NCBI RefSeq assembly: GCF_010093595.1
Contig: NW_022985438.1
Coordinates: 2,600,786-2,664,785, forward strand
Source of the DNA: Mytilinidion resinicola
Lineage: Eukaryota > Ascomycota > Dothideomycetes > Mytilinidiales > Mytilinidiaceae
Length of the DNA: 64,000 bases
Reading direction: 5' to 3'
Below are positions 20,972 through 30,896 of this stretch, one piece after another. Numbering within the stretch: the first letter of the stretch is position 1; every line of letters starts with the position of its first letter. Below the pieces are notes generated by a model. That model searched no databases and was not told the DNA's origin. It saw nothing but the letters and a program-made list of their open reading frames with translations. The position numbers and the translations under genes are program-made.

Positions 20972-23369
20972 GGAGTTCTGTATGTACAGAGCTGGTTCCA
21001 GCCCACACAACGCCTCGTCGCCACTCGACGCGGTATCCCAGGATGCGGTTCTGATGAGCTGCTAGCAGCCGTCACGATGGTAGCCTCCCAGCCTAACTCC
21101 AAAGTATCCGTACGAACATCGGTACAGAGGACTGCTGGACAGCCGGTTGACAAGCCACACCGCTAGTAGCGTTCCAGACGCCGCCTCATCGCCTTGGAAA
21201 AACGAAAGAGCAGAGAGTTCTGTCCGTTCCCAGTCCGCCGGAAGACGTCCCCTGCGCGCTACCGTTCCACAGCAGTGGCGCGGGCGGCCGACCACAGGCG
21301 ACATGCTTGGTGGGACGCAGAGGAGTCGGCGTGAAATTCCGAGGGCTGGGCCATGCTGTCAAGAGTACGCCGGCCAGCAGACTTTGAAGGGACGAACGAA
21401 CCGATAGGTATGTATCTCAGGGTCTGGTCCTCGACGCCTCCAGGATTCGCAAACCCTGCTCGATCCGAAGATCGTCGAGGGACGCCAGAAGCAGACTACT
21501 TGTACGGGCATCGCCAGGCTGGGCGGAACGGGATCCCTTGCCATGGATTCGTTCATTTTTCTTTTTGCCGCGGCGGGCGTGCAGATGGGGAGGGGTTGGA
21601 GGTCCGGCGTGCTACTGGACACTTATCGGAAGACCCTGCCCAGGTGGAAATCCCATGGTCGCCATACGTATACGACCGAATCTTTGGCCCCTTGGCCCTC
21701 GCAATCCCCGGGAGTTCCTGGCTTTTAGTCTTCTCAACACCACGCACGGCCGCCGGGATGAGGCCGTCCATTTCCCATCCCGGTCCCCCACAATTTGGCC
21801 TGCCCGTGACGCTATCTGCCAAGGGTGGGCGTTTCACCCTCCCCGCCCAATCTCGCCGCCAGCTTCACCTTCTTGCTGCGGCTTTGGCTCGCAGTTCCCG
21901 CGCTCCTGGTGGAGGAGCCGTCTCCGCGGTGCAGGCCGCGTTCGGCCAGGCGGTATGTTCCTGCAAACCCACCCAGGCAGACCGGCCAGGCAGAAGAGGG
22001 CATGCGGCAAGCGTCGTCAGATGGCGTCTCCCGGCTCGGCGGGGTAGCATGCAGGACGACTCGACCTTATCACTGAACAACCACCAGCCATGCGCGCTCG
22101 TATTGCCCAGCCTACCGTTCTTGCAGTGCACGCCATCAGCCGCACTTTCCGGCGAGGCGGCGGGAGATGCCAGGCCGGGGCAGCGACTGGCCGCAATGCG
22201 CTCTTGACGCGCCGAAGCAGGCGTGAGCGGAGCAGCACGCTGATTAGCCAGGCTTGCACATACCCTCTGGCCCTCGCCGCTCGTCGCTCGCACCGCAACC
22301 ATCTTGTTATTGCCAGGCGCGGAATGCGTGCTGCTGGCGGCTCGTTGCTCCGATGCGGCACTGTGGCACTGGCATACACTCGCAGCACCCGGCAAAGACG
22401 CAGGGCGGCCGTGGCCCGTTGCTATGCATCCAGTCCAGGCATGAGCGGCGGGGCTGCTCGTCGGGGAGGCATGGGACGGAGGGAGCCCTGAGGATAGCAC
22501 CAACAGCTCCTGGTTGAGATGCCGTGATGTTCCAGCGAGATCAAGTGCAGGCGACCGCGGGAGGCCGTTGCAGCAAAAACGGCGCCGCGGACACTGGGAG
22601 CCACGGCCGGGCCGTTCGACTCGCCATCGCGCGCGGTGAATGCCAGGCTGCGGTCGTCGAGCGAATGCGTGCATGTCTGCAGTGCTATCAAGACTTCTCC
22701 TGGCCGCGCATGGTGCAAGCGGCGCCGTCCGTGCGCGCTGGCACTAGCCCGCCTTCAGCATCCCCCGTCTCGTCTCCGTGACACTCCCTTCTCCAGGCCG
22801 GCTTCCACTGCGACATTCACCCTATTCTTTGCTCTTCTCTTCCACCTCCCGCCGCTGCATCCCCACAGGCGTCCGGCCCGTCGAGCACTTCGACATTGAA
22901 CCCTTCGGCCCGCCAATGCAGACTTGACGGCCTGCATTGCCTCACGGGAGGCCTGCCTGGTACGCGCTGCCAGCTGCGAAGTCGATCGAATCGACCGGTC
23001 CGTCGCCCTAGACGCCGTTGCATTCTACACCTTGTTTTATTAGCCCGCTGCTGCTTTCCACTGCACGCCTCTTCTTTTAATACGCCGTCCGCGAGAGACG
23101 GCCGCTGAGCGAAAGGGGTACGTATTCTCACCCGCCAGTTCGAGACAGCCCTGCCTCACCCTCAATCCCTGGCCACACCGTCCCTCGTCCGCCATCCCAC
23201 CGTGCAACACAGTCCCCTTCACGCCATTCACCGCCCGCTGCCCAGTGTCTCTGCTCGCCCTCTGGCATGTTGCTGACTCGTTGCTCGTGACCCAGCCTTC
23301 GCCTTCGCCCTCTCCACTTCCACCAGGCTCTTCCCGCAGCATTTCCTCACGAGACCTGTGCAAGGACCG

Positions 23370-25897
23370 ATGGCTCAGGTACTGGCGCCAATCGTTCAAA
23401 CATCTGGCTCCATCACGATGCTGCACACTCCCGCCGATGCCTTCCAGAACAACAACTCCTCCCAACCCCATCACCAACAGTCCCGGTCAGCCCAGATGCC
23501 GCGGAGCCACCTCTACAACACACAAACTGGAGGCATCGGGTACCGGGGGGCTTCCTCTGCTCCCATAGCAGCCTACGCGTTCCAGAGCACGCCGCCTCTG
23601 CGTCAGGAAGCGAGTCGGGCTTCGTCGGCCCCGGGCAACATCTACGGCCAGCCTAATTTCCAGACTCCCAACACCTCCAAGCTCGGCCATCCTTCACACC
23701 CGTCGTCGTCCTCCGACTCAACTGTCTCCACTTCGTCGTCGAACCGCTCTGTGCCTGGGCAGCCGTACGCGTCGAAAGACGACACGGCCCTGTCCAATCA
23801 GAGGACAATGCCAGGAAGGGCCAATGATGACACAGTTCGAAGGTCGATGATGGACACGCATTCTGCTTCGGCCATCAGCATTTCCACGTCTGTGCCGGAC
23901 TTGTCCTTTTCATCGTCTTTCGATACACCGGTGAAGCCGTTGGCTGATCGCTATCGCCGTGGAGGAGCTCGCCGGGCGGACTCGAGCAACAGCACCGTTG
24001 CCAGCAGCTCGACGCCGACCCAGGCTCCGCAACTACCAAACCCATGGATAGTGCCGCCTGGCTCAAGACTCGCCAACGTGCCGCCTTTCACGACCGCCAA
24101 CCCCAATGCACTGAATCGCCCTTCCCACAATCGGGCCAATAGTGCTGACGACATGCAAATTGGCCGTGAGAGCTCTTCCGATGCAGCCAAGCGTTATAGG
24201 AGGCGAAGTCTAGGTGGATTCGAGGCCAATGCTCTGGCGTATAAGGCTTCGGCGACCGGATCCAGTCAGAGACCGACAACAGGTGCCGTTTCCCCTAAAC
24301 GACCAATAGCTCAAGAAGCAAAACCCCAGATGGTGGCCAGCCGTCCTGGATCTAGCCATGAGCGCCATGGTAGCAGTGGTAGTGTTGCTTCCAACAGCAC
24401 TCCCACGCGTCCGGCATCCGTAAGTCTCGATCCAGATTGTACATGTAGTTAACCTGCTGACATTCAAAAAGTCTAGGAGAGACTCTGCTACCTCCCGTGG
24501 GTCTAACAATGGCTCCTCTACAGCGTCTAACACCCGACCCCACACAGCGAATCCTTCGTCGCGCGGTCCGACCGAGACAAAACGTGTCGCTACTCCATCT
24601 CCACTTTCTAAACCAATTTCTGCTGCCGACAGTGACGTCCCCAGTCCATCGAAAGCTACTGCATCAAGCTCTACACCAAGTGCAGCTGTTCAACAGTTGA
24701 CCGCCTTGAATGATAAGGAGACAAACAAAGGCATGAAATCCCGGCTACGGCGAGCTTTCTCGTTTGGAAGCGCTGCAGAGCTCCGGAAGGCGTCTGCCGA
24801 GAACAACTTGTCGGCGGAGCGTGCAAGACTGCGAAAGGAGAGATACCAGGATGACATGGAGGCAGAGCATGATGCTATCGCCGCCAAGCAAGAAGCAGCC
24901 GGTATTGGTGCAGGAATCTACTCTGGACAGGGCGGGTTTTCTGGTTCCACCGATAACTTGTCGATCTCGTCGACCGCCTCTTCTGCCTCTATAATGCTCC
25001 GGAAGATGGGCAGCAACATGAAACGGGGAAGTCGCTCGATCAAGGGTCTATTCCGTCCCAAGTCGGTTATTGGAGTGCCAGCAGCGGACCACGCTGTCAC
25101 GCAGCCAAGCGTTGGACAAGTCTCGATGGTGACAGTCGAAGCTGAGAGGGAGAAGGTCAATGTTAACGTCAATCCTCATGACCAAGCTGGTGGAGGCACT
25201 GGTTATCCGAAGTTGGAAAGAAACTCATTGGATGCTGCTCGTGCAGCGATTCCTGACGCTCCGGGTTCGTCTAGCGGAAACGGCGCTAGTACCGATGCCT
25301 GGTCTAGGAAGAGCATTCTTGGTGGTGAGAGGGAACGCGCAGAAGTGCTTTCTTCCATGAAGAAGAGCAAGGGCATCCTTAAGCGTAGGTCCTTTGCTTT
25401 CTTTTTTTTGAAGACACAACACTAATTGATTTTAGGGAAAGGAACTGGCTCACCAACTCAGTCACCCGTTGTTCGACCAGTGGACGTTGCTCTACCAACA
25501 GATACACCAAAGTCGAGTGCACCTAGTACACCGAACGACGACCCGGCTCGCTCAGTTCATGTACACATCAATGGCGAGGATTACTTCGCCGGCGGACCTC
25601 GTCTGCCCAACCCAAGCACAAGAAGCCTACCCAACACGCCACACGGCAACCGAAATATTTCCTTTAATACTCGTGTACAATTTCACGACGCGTGGTCTAG
25701 TTCAGAATACGACCGACGAGGAGACATCGCCACTTGCAATCGTCTGACTCCTATTCTCGCACAACAAATCAAGGAGGAGCTCAACACTTTCAAAATGGTA
25801 CGTCATCCTCCTTTCCCGACAGAAGTCAAACATGCTAACGGCATCGCAGGAGATGGAAGTTCACGAACAATCCAAACCTCACACGCATTTCTTTTAA
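23370..25897 (+). CDS. Bni4-like scaffold with PP1-docking motif
   Basis: Four exons: 23370-24419, 24472-25384, 25436-25797, 25850-25897, giving 790 residues. Introns are 51-52 nt. The N-terminal half is Ser/Thr/Pro/Asn-rich and disordered. A conserved basic block lies near residues 437-475 (MKSRLRRAFSFGSAAELRK) and another near SIKGLFRPKSV. The C-terminus has an RVxF-type PP1 docking motif (R734-V-Q-F737), then EYDRRGDIATCNRLTP, LAQQIKEELNTFKM and the tail EMEVHEQSKPHTHFF. This C-terminal arrangement is what I recall of Bni4, the yeast bud-neck protein that recruits the phosphatase Glc7 and chitin synthase III to septins; in filamentous fungi a septum role would follow. The family call rests on memory of that tail, hence moderate confidence. 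Gene reality is high: the last 15-residue exon keeps the conserved tail only if all introns are removed as modelled. Confidence 0.72.
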
Positions 25898-27966
25898 CGA
25901 TCACGCATTCCACCTTGAACTTCTGGCGTCTTGGCGAAAGAACTCTCTACCTCTCTCTTCACTTTGGGTTGAAGCAAGCAGCATTTACGAGTTCAACCTT
26001 ACCTTTGTTCCATTTCTGGTTACGATGGGTTGCTTTCTCACTTTTAGGATCTGCGAGCGGAAAGGAAGTTTCTTTTCTATCTTCCATAGCGAGTGTAACA
26101 GCGTAACACAGTCGGGAACGGACATGTTTGCATCAGAAGCGGGCAGCGTAGCAACGCGGGAGGGGGTTGAAGCGGCGGGGAGGAAGAAGAAGAAGCGGGC
26201 CACATTGAAACGGATTCTCTATCTCCGGGTCATCACATCACTGTTGTCTGTGTATTCTGTTGGGCACATTCTGTCAGGAGGGTTTTTTCTTGCTCATTTT
26301 CTCTCTCTTTTTTCAAACTATTGTGTGCACACATGGTACTATTGGTCGGTCGGCCCTCTCCCTTTTACTCCTTTCTTCTTTTGCTGCGCTTAGAGAAAAC
26401 TGCGAAAGGGCAGGGCCTGAAAGTATCAAAGTGTTCTGTACCCAGGGGGATGTTTTTTTTGCAAGAAAAAGCTCCCCCCAATCCTCTCTAATTAAATCAA
26501 CCGAATCTTGGAAACAAGGAACATCACCCTTCTTTTTGAAAGCTAAAGCCGTTGTGGTGACTTCTTTTCTCGTCGTGGGTTTTTGATGGATCGTGATCGG
26601 CAAAGCGGTGACGGGGTTTTTGGCGGGGGTTTCTCTATCGTTTTTCTTACAATCCTGGTTCCTGGTAGATTTCCAATCCAATTGAGGGTCAGGGGTATAC
26701 AAGCAGGCCTTTTTTCCAAGTTTTCGGTTCATTTTGTCAAAGCAGGGCAGGTCATCCGGCCCCCGTTCCTAACTTTTGGAACATCCGTACACCCTGGATC
26801 CTTGGGGTTCTGCCACGTCGCTGCGGCCCCGCCACACCGCCGTTGAATATACTCGTGTAGCCTGTTGTTTATCAGAGACCCCCCGGGTTATATGATCGCA
26901 ACCGCGCTATTGATGACGTAGGCTAAATATGAATAATACGACAATGTTTTGGGGTCATGGATGAAACCTGCCTTATGCAGCAGGCGGGTGCCCGTGCTGG
27001 CGTTCATATGAATGTGGTGGTAGTGGACCGGACGCCGTGACTGGTCTGGATTTAGCGCCGGGGGTTGGACCCTGAGATGGGAGGGGGTGGGCGATCGTGA
27101 TGGGGCCTGGTTTTTGAACTGGTGGGCTTTGGATGCGAGTCTTTTTATGGTAAGATGGTGAGGTTAATAGGTGGTGGGAAGGAGGGAGGACGGGTCGAGG
27201 GAGGCGTGACAAAGGGAGGTCTTAATCAGAGTCGTTCATCCAGCCCCGATGAACCTAAATATATCCCAAAAGGTGTCTTCAAGTATACATACCGTGGGGG
27301 GCATACTATTACCACCCGAACACGTAAGAAGCCAGAATGCTAAAGGGCTTCTTGAAGAATCCGATCATTATCATTTCAATCCACCCAATCTATCTCAGGC
27401 TACAATCTACAAAGCCGTTCCTAAGGGTAACAATCGGAGCATGCTGTGCCGAGTTTTCCTATCCTCCCCTTGCCTGTTCGAGGCAACACCGAGGTCATTT
27501 TCCACTCCCTGACCACGACGGATTTCACGTCCGATTCTTGACTCCGGACTTCGACGTCGATTCCAAGCTTAGTTTGCAAATCTCTGAGCCCTACTAACAT
27601 CTTCTGAATTCAACACGGTTGGATGCTAAGACTTGCTGTTTTCAAGTACTAGGTAGGTAAATACTAAAGGCCCCTTTATGTGACATATTAACGTATAGTA
27701 GATGCCTGGAAATACTTTTATCTTGATCGCTGTTGTTCAAGCATCTGTAATAATTTTCTATGGGTATTAACCAAACTTCAATCCTCGCTTGAATACAATA
27801 TCCTCTTCTCTCTACAGAAATTGAAGCAGGAAATCCATACCACGCGTGACGATCTCAGTCATGTCATGATTCCGGAAGTCCTACTCCTTCCAACGCTCTC
27901 ACACACTCCTATAATAAATCTCTTTCCCAGTGCGCATTCCCATATCTCTTAACCACTTCCTAAGAT
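25898..27966. other. Intergenic, convergent 3' flanks
   Basis: It separates the Bni4-like gene (+) from ARFRP1 (-). The first part is T-rich and probably 3' UTR. ATG-started frames such as 26025-26393 are Phe/Ser-rich, without recognisable domain or intron structure. No gene, RNA gene or element could be supported. Confidence 0.55.
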
Positions 27967-28739
27967 CTACCGCATAACCGGCGGCCTAGCCTCCTTATTC
28001 CACCTCACCCGACTACACAACCACTCCACGGCCTCCTGCACGCCCGTCCCCGTGAGCGCACTACACGGCAGCACCCTACTATCCCTCACACTGCCGCCAC
28101 TCTCCCCCTCAAACACCTTCCGCACCAGCCCCTCCTTAATCCTCACCACCTCCACACAGTCCTCGCGATCCTGCTTATTCGCCAGCACAAGCAACGGCAC
28201 GCCCTCCGTATCCTCATTCTGCAGCACGCTCTCCAGCACCTTGCGGCACTCCTCCAGCCGGCCCTTGTCGCCGTCCTCGGCCGCCCCCGCCGCCGCGCCC
28301 AGCGACGCTATGTCCGCGTCGCCGACATCCGTGCTGTCGATGACGAAGACGATGGCGTGGCACGAGGCGTAGTAGCTCTGCCACAGCCCGCGCAGCGCGT
28401 GCTGCCCGCCGACGTCCCACACCTTGAGGTACAGCGGCGGCTCCGTGAGCGAGATGGTCGACACGTTCTGGCCGACGGTGGGGACGGTCTTGAGGTTGGG
28501 CCCCGTGGAGGAGGCGGTCGAGGTGTAGGCGGCTTTGATCTGCTCGAGGAGGGTGGTTTTGCCGGCGTTGTCGAGGCCGAGCAGGAGGATGGAGTATTCT
28601 GTGGGGGATTGTGAGATTGGAGGTTTGATGCGGTGAGGAGGAGAGGGAGGGGCTAGGAGGGGATTGCGGTGAGTGGGAGCTTGGCGATACCTTCTTTGCT
28701 GGTGGCATAGAGATATAGGCCCTTGACGAGGTGATACAT
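27967..28739 (-). CDS. ARL3: ARF-like GTPase Arl3/ARFRP1
   Basis: Two exons, 28739-28691 and 28598-27967, with a 92-nt intron, giving 226 residues. The start MYHLVKGLY matches the Arl3/ARFRP1 N-terminus, which lacks the Gly2 used for myristoylation in other ARFs. Yeast Arl3 is instead N-terminally acetylated and placed on the Golgi through Sys1, and a Met-Tyr start suits NatC. GTPase motifs are complete: P-loop GLDNAGKT (24-31), switch I PTVGQNV, switch II WDVGGQ, NKQD. The family works at the trans-Golgi upstream of Arl1 and golgins. The protein is about 25 residues longer than usual, partly from an Ala/Gly-rich insertion (IASLGAAAGAAEDGDKG) after the DSTD segment. It lies divergent to a polytopic membrane-protein gene, 353 bp away. 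Confidence 0.92.
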
Positions 28740-29092
28740 GCTTCGATGGCTTGGATGGGCTGGGACTAGCCCACGATGCAGCGTTTTGGTGTTGAGCTGG
28801 CCTGAGACCCACCCGCCGATTGTGGAGCAGGCTAGTGGCTCTTGGCAAGGCGGGACCAAAACAAGGATGTGGAGCTGATGCCCGCACACCGCGGGGTGCT
28901 TCCCGTACGTCACGTCACAACAACAACACCCCCCATTCCAGGAAAAACAACGCGACCTTTCCTTTGAAGACACTCGGCATGCGACAGCTTTCACGAGCAG
29001 TGTATCATCTTCGAACTCGCTGAGCAACCGCAGACGGCGTCAACAGCCATATCAGATTATATCTACGATCCACAAGATCGACAGCGCCCACC
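28740..29092. promoter_or_regulatory. Divergent promoter, ARFRP1 and membrane-protein gene
   Basis: The 353 bp lie between two start codons and must carry both promoters. An A/C-rich stretch (about 28918-28945) is the only compositional feature. Confidence 0.6.
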
Positions 29093-30896
29093 ATGGCGCC
29101 AGTGGAGCCCGATTCTCGCACGTCCAACACCCTCCCCATCGTCATATTCAGCACGCAAGTAGCCCTCGTCGCGTCGCTGAGTCTGGTCGTTCTCCGCACT
29201 ATTTGTCGCGCCGCACGCACACTTCCACCGCCGTCTTCAACACGTGCACAGCAGACTAGTCGCAAGCGCGAAGTCGCAGTTTTCGCGACGCTTGCGGGTC
29301 TTTCTTTGGCAACTATCACTTATTGTACCGTAACGTGGCGCATTGCAAGCTATCTCTCCTGGGTAGAAGAGGGCAAGTTTGAGATTCCTGGCAGCATTTG
29401 GAGCGGCTGGTATGGCACGGGAGAGGGCAGCGACGCGGCGAGGTGGTGGCTTGGGAGCTGGCTGCAGGACGTTGGGTACCTGAAAGAGGCGGAAGATTTG
29501 GGATTGACAGTGCCGTCGGGGGTATTCTGGTTGGACCAGGAGTTTCTCGGCCTTGCTGTAGCGGGCTTGTTCATGGGTGTTGAAGGTGAGTGGAATGAGT
29601 AGTCGAAGGAAAAGGGGAGACCGCTAACTTTTATGTGGCATGTAGGCCACAGACGCAACTTACCGTTATCAACAACCGTCTCTTTTGTTCTTTTGAGCCA
29701 AGTAGGCGGCCTCAGCTACGCGTTGAATCTGTTCTTCCTGGCTATGATCTATACGCCGATCCCGCTTCATCGAGCCCTCCCGCCGCGTCGAGATCCACTT
29801 TGGACGCCGAAACCGTTGGTCTACAGAGTCCCACTGCTACTGTCATTCGTTTCCTTGGCCTTTATGTATAGGAATACGAACAGCGACCTTGCTAAGATTG
29901 CCTTGCGTATCGGGTATTTTGCTCTGCCAATATATTTGGCGACGGCTATCGAGGTAAGTCGATTTCTTTCCAAGAATTCTGGAAGTGCAAGGGGATGCGT
30001 ATTACTAAAGAGATTTGGTTCTCCAAAGGCGATTCATATATTCCTGGATATCCTACGAGCTTTTTTTTTGAGCGGCATCATCAGTATCTTATGAAAGCAT
30101 TTTCTAACTTGCCTAGTTTATTCCTAGCAGCTGGGGTATCCAACACAACACCACCACATCTGCCCACCGTTCGCTGCTCAGCTTTTTCCGGTTCGCCTCT
30201 TTTGTGTCGCCTGTATTCTACATATTCGACACTTTTCGATCTTTCCAAGCTGAAACGCCCAGTAAGCACTATACCGGCTACAACTACGTTTGGAACATGC
30301 ACACTGGGGGTATTCGATCGCCTTATGATCGTGCTACCGGTGCCATTTCGGGCTTCTTGGAGTCGCTAAGCAAGCATCCGGGTTTGAGTGCAACGAGCAG
30401 CGACGTGGCACTCGCTGCACTGAGTTTGTGCATTTGGGCTTTTGTAAGGGGGCTTGACGTGAGCGAGATGCTGAACTCCGGTTTCTTGGCCTATTTCTTC
30501 GGCAATGACAAGCATGCGAAGCATGTTGCGTTTGGAACCGAGCTGGAATCCAAACCCGTCGAAGAACCCTCTCCCAGCGAGACTCCAGGGAAGAGGACAA
30601 GAGGCAGGCCGAAGAAGAGCGAGACTGTTTCCAAGAAGAACGGAATTGTATCGGGGTCATTGAGAAGAAGCACTAGACGAAAGACTATTTCGGAGCAGGG
30701 GTCTGACTCCGAGGATTCGTTCAAACCAAGCACGCACACGAAAGATGAAATCGCGGCGACAGAACACGATACAGCTGAGGGAGATGACCTAGTAGCTGAT
30801 GGCGAGGCTGCGGCTCTGGGCCTGGGCCTCTACATTGTAGGAGGGCTTGGGACTATAGCGGCAGCTGTTCTGGGTGCTGAGATTGCAGGCAATTAA
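29093..30896 (+). CDS. Polytopic membrane protein with AT-hook-like motif, unknown
   Basis: Exons 29093-29585, 29646-29953 and 30117-30896 give 526 residues. ATG is in an ACCATGG context. About eight or nine hydrophobic segments are visible: near residues 13-36 and 62-89, then AVAGLFMGVEG, VSFVLLSQVGGLSYALNLFFLAMIY, VPLLLSFVSLAFM, IALRIGYFALPIYLATAIE, LLSFFRFASFVSPVFYIF, ALAALSLCIWAFV, and a C-terminal LGLYIVGGLGTIAAAVLGAEI. Between the last two lies a hydrophilic loop of about 100 residues containing RTRGRPKKSE (427-436), which has the AT-hook core RGRPKK. I do not recognise the family. The 163-nt second intron was set by the phase-0 acceptor at 30116 with branch TTCTAAC. Confidence 0.75.

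Larger units (their letters stand above)
18896..23369. other. 4.5-kb gene-free stretch, right part GC-rich
   Basis: From 18896 to about 20500 composition is ordinary and only short frames occur. From about 20850 to 23370 it becomes GC- and CpG-rich, and long overlapping frames open on both strands at once (for example 21353-22207 plus and 21865-22674 minus). Their Arg/Ala/Pro/Gly-rich translations match no family, as expected for stop-poor GC-rich DNA rather than genes. The right end probably is promoter and a long 5' leader of the Bni4-like gene. Exact transcript start cannot be seen. Confidence 0.55.

Noticed and set aside
21353..22674. Long overlapping ORFs on both strands (284 and 269 codons)
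   Set aside because: They overlap in GC-rich, stop-poor DNA, have Arg/Ala/Pro/Gly-rich translations, no domain and no intron logic. Simultaneous opening of both strands is expected from composition.
26025..26393. ATG-started ORF of 122 codons after the Bni4-like gene
   Set aside because: It lies in the probable 3' UTR, is driven by T-rich sequence (Phe/Ser/Leu), and has no domain or signal-peptide logic.
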